Shown piece after piece: positions 1 to 8,982 of a stretch of DNA of 64,000 nt; position 1 is the first letter of the stretch; each line of letters opens with the position of its first letter. The stretch is from Paralithodes platypus. Its lineage: Eukaryota > Arthropoda > Malacostraca > Decapoda > Lithodidae. Made by a program: the position numbers and the translations under genes. The notes below the pieces were generated by a model. That model was not told the DNA's origin and made no database searches. It saw only the letters and a program-made list of their open reading frames with translations. The stretch spans positions 43,796,703 through 43,860,702 of the forward strand of contig CM064572.1 in assembly GCA_032716605.1 (NCBI GenBank), written 5' to 3'.

Positions 1-128
1 CTCACAGAGAACGAACTACAATTTAAGCTGCTCCCCGACACAAAAGGTATTCTCTCCCTCTGTATTCTATAATATATATATTTTGTATAATGTGTAGTGC
101 GCTGTGTTAGTTTATTCTGTTTGAATGT
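1..128 (+). repeat. 128-bp direct repeat, copy 1 (at window edge)
   Basis: This block is repeated without visible change at 760-887. Part of it (about 800-855) is also present in inverted orientation at about 903-957. The left edge of the window may cut it. The second copy is preceded by a TATA-like box, so the pair could be parts of an LTR-like or promoter-bearing repeat, but no partner coding region was seen. Confidence 0.8.
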
Positions 129-400
129 GTCAAGTGTAGGGTTATTTATTTTAGGAGACAATATCGAGTGTTCCAACCAGGTCTCCTCATATAAACTGAA
201 GGAGACAAAAAGGCACGTTTGTACATTTAATTCAATTTATATACAATGTATATTATAGATATACAGAGGCCAGATACAGGGCTCGCTAGTCTAAACCAAT
301 ATCTGTTTCCAAGAGCGCGCTACACTCGCGATCTAGTCGGCATACTCCATACATACTCGAAAAATGCCTACCCTACTTAAAAATAATGGACTGAACATCT
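129..400 (+). repeat. Dispersed repeat family R1, copy I
   Basis: This stretch shares its two ends with 1256-1535 (opposite strand), and its right half with 2805-3035 (same strand). Shared landmarks include the segment starting AGGGTTATTTATTTTA at about 137 and the segment CCAATATCTGTTTCCAAGAG at about 297. The middle of copy I differs from the other two, which suggests an internal replacement or deletion. No ORF or terminal repeat identifies the class. Confidence 0.7.
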
Positions 401-522
401 CAAAACATACATAGAAAGACTCTCTCCCCCCTCCGTGATTATATCCTGCAATTAGCTTGTCAAGAAGGGTAATTTATAACTTGTTTTATGGCGGCGGGAT
501 ATTATACTCTGTTGAAAAGAAA

Positions 523-642
523 AATATATATATATATATATATATATTATTTGGCTAGTGACCTATTAACTTGTCAAGGAGAGGTAATTAATGAGTGTTT
601 AATCACGATAAATATAAAGATATATATATATATATATATATT
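523..642. repeat. (TA)n microsatellites
   Basis: Two uninterrupted TA tracts, about 523-548 and 619-641, sit either side of a short unique segment. The ORF readings across them (poly Ile-Tyr) are low-complexity artefacts. Confidence 0.9.
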
Positions 643-742
643 TGGGAATTCTCTGAGTTCCCCATCCGGATATGATCTCACACACACTCACACACCCCTT
701 TATTTAGACTCCACCCCACACTAACCACTCCCCTTTTCCAAA

Positions 743-760
743 CATATAAATAGCGCCATC
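743..760 (+). promoter_or_regulatory. TATA-like box upstream of the direct repeat
   Basis: The sequence ACATATAAATAGCGCC lies directly before copy 2 of the 128-bp repeat. It matches a TATA box by eye. No transcript start or coding region can be tied to it, so it remains a candidate only. Confidence 0.3.
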
Positions 761-887
761 TCACAGAGAACGAACTACAATTTAAGCTGCTCCCCGACAC
801 AAAAGGTATTCTCTCCCTCTGTATTCTATAATATATATATTTTGTATAATGTGTAGTGCGCTGTGTTAGTTTATTCTGTTTGAATGT
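760..887 (+). repeat. 128-bp direct repeat, copy 2, with adjacent inverted partial copy
   Basis: Same sequence as 1-128. A partial inverted copy follows at about 903-957 (it reads GAATACAGAGGGAGAGAATA on the plus strand), so this locus could form a hairpin of roughly 45 bp stem with a (TA)-rich loop. Confidence 0.8.
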
Positions 888-957
888 ATACACCATACAA
901 TATATATATAATATAGAATACAGAGGGAGAGAATACCTTTTTGTCGGGAGCAGCTTC

Positions 958-1255
958 TAAACATTAATATAAAATAGTTTAGTCCAAATTAGGTTTTCTT
1001 TGCGAGCGGTGGCACTACATGGGAAGAAACGATTGTAGGGGTAACTCGGGAAATTGATCACGGGCTTAATTTAAAATACGTTTTAGTTACGAGTAAATTT
1101 AAAGCTTTATTCATGATTAGTGCATGTTTATTCACCTAATATGATGATGAATCAGCCATTTACTATCCGATTTTGTCTCCAATTTCGCCATATAAGTAGA
1201 ACAAGTACACATACACACTCCCTCTGAAGCTTTTTGAGTGTGTTTTTTGAGACGT
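958..1255. other. Unassigned non-coding stretch
   Basis: AT-rich sequence without a convincing ORF, RNA gene or repeat match inside the window. Confidence 0.5.
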
Positions 1256-1535
1256 TCAGTACATTATTTTAAGTAGGGGTAGGCGTTTTTCGAGTATGTA
1301 TGGAGTATACCGACTGGATCGCGAGTGTAACGCGCTCTTGGAAACAGATATTGGTTTAATTGATAGAGCGCCCATCCAGGTGTCTCTATTCAGATGGAAT
1401 TTGTAGTCCATTATACACATGTAAGTCCCGATATTGGGGCGAGCTAAGATGTAGTAGAAACAATGTATGGGGAGACCTGGTTGGAACACTCGATATAGTC
1501 TCCCAGAAGATAAAATAAATAACCCTACACTTTAG
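1256..1535 (-). repeat. Dispersed repeat family R1, copy II
   Basis: Inverted relative to copies at 129-400 and 2805-3035. It is the most complete copy, containing both the AGGGTTATTTATTTTA end and the segment shared with copy III. Its right boundary abuts LINE reverse-transcriptase sequence at about 1536, so it probably marks an insertion into, or truncation of, that LINE. Confidence 0.7.
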
Positions 1536-2724
1536 TGCGCCGTTCTTGCGGAGAGGAAACTGTGCAGCCACACACCTATTTTGGCTTGGATGCCGAGTTT
1601 CTTAACACCTTAAGATGTACCGCCCACGGTGTTTTTAGCCAAAATAGCTACGTGATCATTTTCATGCCTAAATAAACCCCGAACGTAAAACAAGTATCTA
1701 TCCCTGAAAGGGCATAAACAGAGCTTTCGAATGACACCATAACGATCCTTTATGATGGCTAGTTTCTTGCAATAACCGTGCAACGCGAGTGCAAAAAGCA
1801 TGTAATTAGGCACTTTATACAATTCCGTATATAGCGAGTGAGGAGGGAGGAGGGAGGTGGGATTCGTGTCAGTAGGTTCGCCGCGGTGGTCTGGAGCAGT
1901 CATACGCTCGCTACTCTCCTGCCACCACTTGTCTCTCTCTCTCAGCAACATTACGTGCTGAAATTGCCACTCGACCTATGTCGAGCACCGCCACATAGTC
2001 CAGCTTTATTTTCGACTTATGTTGCTCGCCGCTAATTAAGGGTTAATCTTGTGAAGGAGGATGCCGTGATCCACCTTGTCGAATGCTTTAGCAAAGTCTA
2101 GAAACACGACATCCACATTTTCTCCCTCTACAAGCCTGTGGAGTAGCCAGTCATGATGTGCCAGGAGCTTCGAAAGGCATGACCTGCCTTTCCGGAAGCC
2201 ATGCTGGCTGGAGTTCATAAGGCCATTTTTCTCCAGGAAGTTGACAAGCTTGTTCCTCGGGACTTTTTCAAATATCTTGATGAGGTGGGATGTTAGAGCT
2301 ACCGGTCGATGGTTCTTCGCCAGGCTCTTTTCACCACCCTTGTAGACTGGAGTAATGATGGCCTGTTTTAGTGAGGATGGAATTGTGCCATTGAGTGTCT
2401 CCAAAGCTTGCAGATAGGAGGAATCAGGGCGTCACAGCATTTAATCAGCAGTATGGCTGGTACTCCGTCAGGACCAGCAGCTGCATTCGTTCTCAGTTCT
2501 TTGATGGCTTTTCGTAGGTCTGCCTCAGTCAGTTCAATATCACTTAGTCGAGTCGGTTGTGGAGTGTCTTCCGTGAAGAAAGCTTGAGGGTGCTGGGTTG
2601 CAGTTGTTGGCCGTGGTGTGCTGAAGACATTCTCGTACTGGATCCGACATACATCTTTGGGGTCGTTTACAGCTTCACCATCCTCTGTTCTTAATGGCCC
2701 CACTTCCGTCTTAATTTTTGAGAA
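1536..2724 (-). pseudogene. Broken LINE (Jockey/CR1 group) reverse transcriptase, split by a MITE
   Basis: Minus-strand translation gives the front half of a non-LTR reverse transcriptase: AAAGPDGVPA, then TPVYKGG, QHGFRKGRSC and the palm motif FLDFAKAFDKVDH with the first catalytic Asp. A one-base frame change near 2395-2405 separates the two halves. The reading stops at 2047 where a MITE (1606-2042) is inserted, then resumes at 1601-1536 with the expected following segment (KLGIQAKIGVWLHSFLSA). It ends where repeat R1 begins, so the catalytic ADD region is absent. On the other side the coding sequence runs into a (TC)n tract at about 2725. It is clearly a dead fragment. The clade call is by motif style only. 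Confidence 0.8.
1602..2046 (-). mobile_element. TTAA-flanked MITE, family M1 (piggyBac-like), inside LINE
   Basis: The body (1606-2042, 437 bp) is bounded by TTAA on both sides (1602-1605 and 2043-2046). Its ends form imperfect inverted repeats: CACCTTA... on the left and CCCTTAATTAGCGGCGAG read from the right. It shares its core (the CCTTTCAGGGATA region) with copies at 4694-5190, 52613-53092, 57594-58073 and 59117-59596. There is no transposase ORF. TTAA targets and CCC-starting ends are typical of piggyBac-type elements, so this is likely a non-autonomous derivative. Confidence 0.8.
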
Positions 2725-2746
2725 GTCTCTCTCTCTCTCTCTCTCC
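2725..2746. repeat. (TC)n microsatellite
   Basis: About ten TC units at the 5' truncation point of the LINE fragment. Confidence 0.9.
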
Positions 2747-2804
2747 GTGTACATATTGTGTGTACACACGACACACATATATATTATTTATACATTAAAT
2801 CTTT

Positions 2805-3035
2805 GTAGTGATTATATCCTGCAATTAGCCCCATTGTGTTTCTACTACATCTTAGCTCGCCCCAGTATCGGGACTTACATGTGTATAATGGACTACAAAT
2901 TCCTTCTGAATGGATGGGCGCTAGTCTCAACCAATATCTGTTTCCAAGAGCGCGATGCAGTCGGCATACTCCATATATACTCGCCTATCCCTATTATCCA
3001 CGATTGAAAGGTATACGGCCTACTTTAAAATCATA
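2805..3035 (+). repeat. Dispersed repeat family R1, copy III
   Basis: Same orientation as copy I. It shares CTACTACATCTTAGCTCGCC and CCAATATCTGTTTCCAAGAG with copy II and is shorter by several small deletions. The stretch around 435-455 (ATTATATCCTGCAATTAGC) also recurs at its left end. Confidence 0.7.
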
Positions 3036-3361
3036 AATAATTATGAGATGTGTGGAAGATACGATCCCATTGCAGGGAATTCTTCATAGGCTCAAGGGCT
3101 GCCATGGAAAAGATCGACATATAACGGGACGAGTGATTGAGGTGTAGAAATGAATACCGGCCTGAGTAGGTGACTTGGAGGGTCACCCACTCTCTACCTG
3201 TCTACTCTGAAACACTCCTACCTAGCTCCCTCCTGTCTGCTCTGAAACACTCTACCTCTCAGAAAATATGTTTTTAAGGTTCCTATCCCCTCCCTAGCTT
3301 AGGATTGACACGACCGAAATAGGGCGTTCGTTTTTTATTTGTTATTTTTACTCTCCCTTAG
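3036..3361. other. Region upstream of the exon array
   Basis: No ORF of note. A short internal duplication built on CTCTGAAACACTC occurs twice (about 3203-3255). It ends with a pyrimidine-rich acceptor-like stretch, CTCTCCCTTAG, at 3351-3361. Confidence 0.5.
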
Positions 3362-3442
3362 ATGAGTCCATCACCTCCACCTACCTCCACCAAACGGAAA
3401 CATATATTGTCGACACAACAACGCCAACACAAAATACAAAAG
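3362..3442 (+). CDS. Cassette exon a (81 nt, phase 0)
   Basis: Acceptor CTCTCCCTTAG, donor AAAAG|GTTAAT. It opens with ATG and encodes 27 residues beginning MSPSPPPTSTKRK and ending HKIQK. It could be a first coding exon or an internal one. Confidence 0.5.
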
Positions 3443-4577
3443 GTTAATGAAATGGAACTTTTTATTTGAGTGAATTGGTTAAAAATATTAAAAGTGTAGA
3501 TTTATATAGACTATAATTATAACCGAGTTATTTTTCTTTTCAGATAAATACGCCGCCACCACCTACTACTGGTGGTGGTGAGTGAATAAAAGTGTAGATT
3601 TATATAGACTATAATTATAACCGAATTATTTTTCTTTTCAGACGGGACCACCACCACCACCACCACCTACTACCACTAAACGGGAAGGACCACCACCACC
3701 ACCACCTAGTACTACTAAACGAAATACAAAAGGTGAACTGTGTGGTGTATTTTGTTTTACAATGAAATTCATTTAACCAGAAAACTTGTTTCTTTTCCAC
3801 CTTGACTCCTCTTTATAATGTGGATAAAGAAGACTAAATGTTCCTTAGAAGCAATATTGGCACAGGGAACATTTTACGTTCTTGTATTTTTGTTGACAGT
3901 GGTGGTGCCATCTCTTTTCATGGCCGAATCGACACCAGATAAACAGGGCCATTGGTCAAAAGTGTTGTGAAGCATTCTGCTAAAACATTCTAATTTCAAC
4001 CATACCGCAAATATCCCCATAAGGCTCCGCTAAAGGGTTAAAAGTGTATTTTTCTATAGATTTTAATTATTTTTACTTTCAGACCAATACACCTACGACC
4101 ACCACTAAACGGAGGAAACCATCATCATCACAACACCAACACGAAATACAAAAGGTTAATGAAATGAAACTATTTTTATGGGAGTGAATTGGTTAAACAA
4201 AATATTAAGTGTATTTTTATATAGATTATAATTATACCCTAATTATTTTACTTTTTTTATAATTATATCCTAATTATTTTACTTTCAGACAAATCCGTCG
4301 TCGGAATTACCACCTACCACCACTAAACGGGGGAAACCATCATCATCATCATCACAAAAGGTTTATGGAACTATTTTTATGGGAGTGAATTGGTTAAAAA
4401 AAAAATATAAAGTGTATTTTTATATAGATTATAATTATACTNNNNNNNNNNNNNNNNNNNNNNNNNNNNNNNNNNNNNNNNNNNNNNNNNNNNNNNNNNN
4501 NNNNNNNNNNNNNNNNNNNNNNNNNNNNNNNNNNNNNNNNNGTATCTTTTTTAATTATCTTTCAGTTTACTCCCTAG
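3362..4577 (+). CDS. Candidate multi-exon gene with tandemly duplicated cassette exons (function unknown)
   Basis: Five short exon-like blocks each follow a (T/C)n-CAG or TAG acceptor, and each ends at a GT donor. Exons at 3362-3442, 4083-4154 and 4289-4360 are 81, 72 and 72 nt, all read in phase 0 and end in Lys codon AAG before the donor. Each encodes a Pro/Thr/Ser-rich stretch followed by TKR and a Lys/Ser/Gln tail. The terminal exon (4566-4577) adds three codons and stops with TAG. The introns are themselves related (GAGTGAATTGGTTAAA and TATATAGA-TATAATTATA recur), so exon plus intron were duplicated as a unit. A 100-N gap lies in the last intron, so more exons may be missing. No known family is recognised. 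The product would be a short, basic, disordered repeat protein. The Lys-Arg pair in each unit resembles a dibasic processing site, but no signal peptide is visible, and the true start is unknown: the ATG opening the first block may be internal. It could also be a decayed gene. Confidence 0.55.
3544..3577 (+). CDS. Exon-like block b (34 nt, out of phase)
   Basis: Acceptor TTTTCTTTTCAG, donor GTGAGT (a strong match). It encodes INTPPPPTTGG, like the first half of the other cassettes, but its length is not a multiple of three and joining it to the next block opens a stop codon. It is probably a truncated or alternative cassette. Confidence 0.4.
3642..3732 (+). CDS. Exon-like block c (91 nt, internally duplicated, out of phase)
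   Basis: Acceptor TTTTCTTTTCAG, donor AAAAG|GTGAAC. Read in the frame of the neighbours it contains two proline runs, each followed by a Thr-Lys-Arg motif, so it is an internal duplication of the cassette core. Its end (CGAAATACAAAAG) matches exon d but in a frame shifted by one base, so its 91-nt length breaks phase. Confidence 0.4.
4083..4154 (+). CDS. Cassette exon d (72 nt, phase 0)
   Basis: Acceptor TTTTACTTTCAG, donor AAAAG|GTTAAT, the same donor as exon a. It encodes 24 residues: TNTPTTTTKRRKPSSS followed by a His/Gln-rich end and IQK. Confidence 0.55.
4289..4360 (+). CDS. Cassette exon e (72 nt, phase 0)
   Basis: Acceptor TTTTACTTTCAG, donor AAAAG|GTTTAT. It encodes 24 residues: TNPSSELPPTTTKRGKP, then a Ser run and QK. 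The acceptor region is itself duplicated (TAATTATTTTACTTT twice in the preceding intron). Confidence 0.55.
4442..4541. other. Scaffold gap (100 N)
   Basis: Exactly 100 undetermined bases, the usual placeholder for a gap of unknown length. It lies inside the intron after cassette exon e, so the number of cassettes is not known. Confidence 0.95.
4566..4577 (+). CDS. Putative terminal exon of the cassette gene
   Basis: A pyrimidine-rich tract ending ATCTTTCAG precedes TTT ACT CCC TAG. Spliced from exon e in phase 0, this would end the protein after three more residues. Confidence 0.35.
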   Translation, partial: FTP

Positions 4578-4689
4578 ACTTCCATCGGTTATCTATCACA
4601 TGATTTGGACCGACAGTTAACCCATCGATCTTTTTAGGCGTAATAAGTCCGGTAGAGCATATAAAGCCTCTGCGTATCCTATGTACCAA

Positions 4690-5194
4690 TTAAACCTTTA
4701 AGAGCGGCCAAGGCAGTAATTTCTATGTACCGCTGCCAGCGTTTTTTTTACCCATAAATGGGGTTGTTTTCCGTGCTCGCTTCATGCCATAACCAAGAAC
4801 CCAGAGTGTAATACAAGTATGTATCCCTGAAAGGGCGTAAATTGAGCTTTCCAATAACACCCTGAACCATCCTTCTACTACGATCACTGGTTGTCTTGCA
4901 ACGATCGTGGAACCGAAGGGCAAAATCGCTAAAACTCACGGTCATTTTCTTACGTTATTATACGTGTGAAACAAGTGAGAGAGGGTGGAGGAGGGGTGCA
5001 GTAAATCACAGTAGGTCCACGGCGGCCGTGGCGAGCGGTCAGGATTTAATCTACTTCTGCCTCCCACCATTCCTCTCTCTCTCAGAGCACATTACGTGCT
5101 CAAAATTGCACAATCGACCATAGCCATGACCCACATATGCGGCACCTTTTTCTTTAACTCGACTATATGCCGGGGGCCGCCAGTTAAGGGTTAA
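4690..5194 (-). mobile_element. TTAA-flanked MITE, family M1
   Basis: The body (4694-5190, 497 bp) lies between TTAA at 4690-4693 and TTAA at 5191-5194. The ends pair as ACCTTTAAGAGCGGCC and CCCTTAACTGGCGGCC. The core CCCTGAAAGGGC identifies it as a diverged copy of the family at 1606, 52613, 57594 and 59117. The ORFs in it are chance readings. Confidence 0.75.
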
Positions 5195-5877
5195 GCAGCT
5201 GAAATGTTCTTTATACGGGAGAACAAAAAATAAAACGCTAAAATACGCGCCACCGCTAGCAGTGCAATCATAATGGTGTGATTCACGCTTGGCAAAGTAA
5301 CAAAGAGTAATATTTTTTCGCATAGGTTGAAAACTTCCTAAAATTGATGGGTAGGACATACGATGATTTATTATTTTAACTTACGTTCCTGCCTGCCACA
5401 ACTCATGTTATTGTTGTGAACCGTCTCAGCCCTCCCACTGCCCATAGGTGGCGAAGTAGGGTATGATCCCATAATTCTCGTTTTTTGCACAGGTTACTCC
5501 ACCAGCGGGCGGTGTGGGGGCGGCAGACTCGCCCCCCATAAAACGACGATCGGTTAGGTAAGGTTGTTTAGTTAGGCTAATGTCTTTGTTACACTTTTAA
5601 CCCCTCATTTTCCCTGAACTTCATAGCCCACCCCACAAGTGGGGGACGTGTTTTTGGATTGTTGGATAATGGGTAAATACTCATTTCAGCTGCTCTTCAG
5701 TATAAAACAAAACTATAGGCTTATCTGAAGGAAAAATTAAAACAAAAACAAATTAAAACTTACTGAAATCGCTGTCGGTCCAAAAGGTCCAGGTTTACCC
5801 TTCCATCAAACTTTAAAAAGAAAACTCCATTAGTATCCCTCTTCTAGATTAATTCTGTTCATTTTTCGATTTCAGGC
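5195..5877. other. Unassigned non-coding stretch
   Basis: No supported gene. It includes a GC-rich segment with short inverted GGGCGG/CCGCCC-like words near 5500-5545 and a GTTAGGTAAGG segment that resembles 6369-6390 in reverse. Confidence 0.5.
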
Positions 5878-6111
5878 TGTTCCCGGCTTGAAGGCCAGTT
5901 CATTCCAAAATTATGGGTTTACTAATCGTTCGCCAAGGAAAAAATCGACACCTAAATAGCACGACCGGTCTTAATATTGCCAACGAAATGTGGCTAAAGG
6001 TTCTTAAAATACGACAAAAACTAATGTAGCATACATCTTACAAATCTGAAAACTAATAGTGCCTAAACGATGAGGAGAAGGGATCTAGAAAAAGGACCCA
6101 TCTCCCCTTAA
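5878..6111 (+). mobile_element. TTAA MITE, family M2, left end decayed
   Basis: It shares CAGGCTG..CCCGGC..GAAGG and AAAATCGACACCTAA with 52330-52608 and 54244-54496. The right end reads ACCCATCTCCCCTTAA (TTAA 6108-6111), which matches the right terminus of the 54-kb copy. The left terminal repeat is not recognisable. Confidence 0.65.
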
Positions 6112-7510
6112 AGCTAAACACAATATATGATTTTGTGTATAACCGGATTACAAAATGCACACGCGGGAATGAAATGAAGGGTCAAATTGGAATTTTAGGT
6201 CACGTAATGTGTTTTTTGTATTATAATCCCTTTTTTCCTCATCAGTTTGTTCATGGATTAGCGTGTTTTCTAAGGTGTTGTTTCCTTCTGGAAATTCATA
6301 TTTACCCATTATTATTGGAATATTAAAACACTACCCACTAAAAACCATATTTTGGTTCATTACCCGTAGACCTAACAACCTAACCTAACCTGGGGCTGGG
6401 CCGCCCCCAGACCCCCGGAGGGTTAGTATTGATATGGAATATGACAAAATACTAAAAACTACGGTAAAAAACAAATATATAGATAGTAGTTTCTCAGCTG
6501 ATCCAAGATGGCCCGCCATCAACCTTATTTAAACCCACAAAGTCTAAGGAAAATAATTTAATATGCAGGCGGTATAGACATATATTGTGGTGACTAATAC
6601 TCTAATACAAAGCTATAATTATACCATTTAGAACATTAATATCCCATACGTGACCTAAAATCCAGTTTGTCCCGGATTTGTCATAACTATTCAACATAAT
6701 AACAAATTTTTTTTTGGTATCACATGGCTATACTGTCGGAAATTAAGTATTAGATGGAGGTTTTTGCCCCTCATGTTAATAGTCCTATATGAGTATATCA
6801 ATAATTCCCTTTGGTGGGGGGGAGGAGTGTGGGGGGGGGGGGGGGGGTGATCGGGGAATTACTTCATTCATAATCAGTTCCCTCATCGAGCAACTGCCCG
6901 CACCAAACCCTTGCACATTATGCATGGCAGGGAACAAATTACCTGTAATATATTAACATAAACATAAGTTATATATCTCATTGTATATTAATATAATTAG
7001 TTTAGAACATTACCTGATTACGGAAGCACTGCTCCATAGGTTAGATATAGGAGGAAGAACAGTATTATTTTTCAGATCACACCCGCACACAGTTAACCGG
7101 CGCGAGCCATAGCCGAACAAACTGATCCAGTAACAATAACCTCCCCCTCCGCCTCCTCGAACATCAAAGCCCGTAACATTGTGAAGATTTAGTTCGAACC
7201 CTACCTTCGGCACTATTAATGAGAACCTAGTTATCATATAAACATACGATAAAAAAGAGAAAAGAAAAACAAATATATATAAAATGATTATTCACAATAT
7301 TCATCAATAGTTGAATGACCACTATAGTCTGTTTCCAAAAACGCAGAACATTTGAGATAAAAGAACCGAAATCAATTAGCGGACACAGGTACGACGTGAA
7401 GCATGGGATAGGCTAGTGGGAATGTCAAGATGTCTATTAGAATAAACTACCACGGAATATATCTAGCTTCCTTTCCTCTTATATTAATCTTCATTCGGTC
7501 TCCTAAACCA
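6112..7510. other. Non-coding stretch with an inverted repeat and a poly-G tract
   Basis: About 28-bp arms at 6180-6207 and 6647-6673 are inverted (TTTTAGGTCACGTA against TACGTGACCTAAAA), which suggests a small fold-back element of about 490 bp. A (CCTAA)3-like run lies at 6369-6390. A 17-G tract lies at 6831-6847. No supported coding region was found. Confidence 0.5.
6831..6847 (+). repeat. Poly-G tract (17 G)
   Basis: An uninterrupted run of 17 G following a G-rich lead (GGTGGGGGGGAGGAGTGT). Confidence 0.9.
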
Positions 7511-7744
7511 TTAACCCCCCTTCTGTAACTGTACCTGGCAATGTATTTATTGTTTACTCTATCTATATTTAGACGATTTTGTGTGCGGCTTAAGAAGGAT
7601 CTGTATGTACTAGTATCGCATGGGTTAATAAAGACAGTTCGAAACATGTTGATTGCTGGAGGCCCTGCTTATAAAATGAATACAAACGTCTAATCGTAGG
7701 CAGCATAAAATGAAAAGGACGTTCACCAGTACAGAAGGGGTTAA
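7511..7744. mobile_element. TTAA MITE, family M3
   Basis: The body (7515-7740, 226 bp) lies between two TTAA sites. The inverted ends are CCCCCCTTCTGTA on the left and CCCCTTCTGTACTGG read from the right. The interior (GACAGTTCGA, CGTCTAAT-GCAG) matches the diverged copy at 8493-8714. Confidence 0.7.
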
Positions 7745-7937
7745 TAGTATTTTTCAATTGGTTCAGTCGGCGGGACAGAACTTACCCCAACTTTCATTTA
7801 TAAACCCTCCGAAATACTTGACCAAACCTACGCGTGGGGGGTCGGCAAGCATCAAATGCCAGATAAAACATACTGAGATTATTTTAGTCGGATATAGTGT
7901 TCGGCCTACACATAGTATACTGTAGGCAAACATTTAG
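7745..7937. other. Unassigned short stretch
   Basis: No supported feature between two MITEs. Confidence 0.5.
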
Positions 7938-8145
7938 GTTGAAAGTTTGTTTTTCTTCTGAAAATCCCTTTTCCTTCATGGTTAGCGTCAGTTAGTTCTT
8001 TGACATTTTAACCGTTTGTTCCATTTAGTTTGAAACCTTTAGTACTATTTAGGTGTCTATTTTCTTTATCTTGGGGAGCGATAGCGATCCTGTAATTTTG
8101 GAGGAATCGGCACGTCGGCCGGGAATTTTGTCTACCAAACATTTA
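7938..8145 (-). mobile_element. TTAA MITE, family M2, inverted and decayed copy
   Basis: The reverse complement carries the family landmarks: CGGCCGA, AATTACAGG, CGCTATCGCT and TAGACACCTAAATAG. Neither terminus is intact. Confidence 0.55.
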
Positions 8146-8163
8146 CATATTCATCTCACAGGT

Positions 8164-8186
8164 GGGGGGGGGGGGGGGGGGGGGGG
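8164..8186 (+). repeat. Poly-G tract (23 G)
   Basis: An uninterrupted run of 23 G. Its exact length should be treated as uncertain because homopolymers are error-prone. Confidence 0.85.
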
Positions 8187-8488
8187 AAGTATTTTTGTAA
8201 GCTTGATGTGAGATGACTTGGGAGGATACTAAAGAACATGTGTAATCCATGTACATCAATCGTGTGATCTGAAAATTATCGAAGCTATCCGGAAAGAGAA
8301 TCGACATCTTTTCAAATTAATTTTCCTGTGTCTCATTATTTCTTTCCCTAATATTTTCCCATTATTTTGGTAGGGGTTTCTTTTTTTTTACAGTTCGAGG
8401 GTTCAATATTGAGACAGGATTTTCACGTCCCATAACCCACATAATAAATGTTCAGTACCACTATCATTTCAATTTGTAGCACAAGCAC
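8187..8488. other. Unassigned non-coding stretch
   Basis: No supported gene or repeat. Confidence 0.5.
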
Positions 8489-8718
8489 TTAACCGCCCTA
8501 CTGTACCGGCGGGACGTCTTTTTAAACTTTATTCTAGATATATTTAGAGCGGATTGTGTGCCATGTTTTTTATAGTAAACAATCTGTGTAAGTAAAAAAG
8601 GTTTATTAAGATAGTTCGAGTAGTATGTTAGTTTCAGCGTTATTTTTAAGCTGAATACACTTGTCTAATAGCAGCCAGAAGAATGTTAAACGGACGAAAC
8701 TGGTACTGAAAGGCTTAA
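8489..8718. mobile_element. TTAA MITE, family M3, diverged copy
   Basis: The body (8493-8714, 222 bp) lies between TTAA 8489-8492 and 8715-8718. The ends CCGCCCTACTGTACCGG and GCCTTTCAGTACCAG are inverted relative to each other. The interior aligns with 7515-7740 and its ends resemble those of 54769-54978. Confidence 0.65.
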
Positions 8719-8917
8719 ATACTTCCCTAACCCAATATCGAACGAAAATAAAACAACCGAGCGCTAATTTGTGATAAAGGGATAATATAATTAATTTTCA
8801 GATATTATAACGTTTTTGTTTTTGCACATTTCGTTCATGAAGGCTTAAGGCAGCACATTTGTGTGTGGGTTTCGAATACGAAGGGTAAGGGGGATGCTTC
8901 ACCTTTTGGTCGTTTTT

Positions 8918-8921
<4 letters not shown>

Positions 8922-8952
<31 letters not shown>

Positions 8953-8982
8953 GGTATATATATATATCCATATATATATATA
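8922..8982. repeat. (TA)n microsatellite
   Basis: TA-rich tract with small interruptions. It forms the left flank of the fold-back element and belongs to the same TA block as 9781-9860. Confidence 0.9.

Noticed and set aside
3615..3800. Minus-strand 61-codon reading with poly-Trp
   Set aside because: It is the reverse of the CCA-rich cassette exon c.
6369..6390. (CCTAA)3-like run as interstitial telomere
   Set aside because: Only about three imperfect units, far too short to call telomeric.
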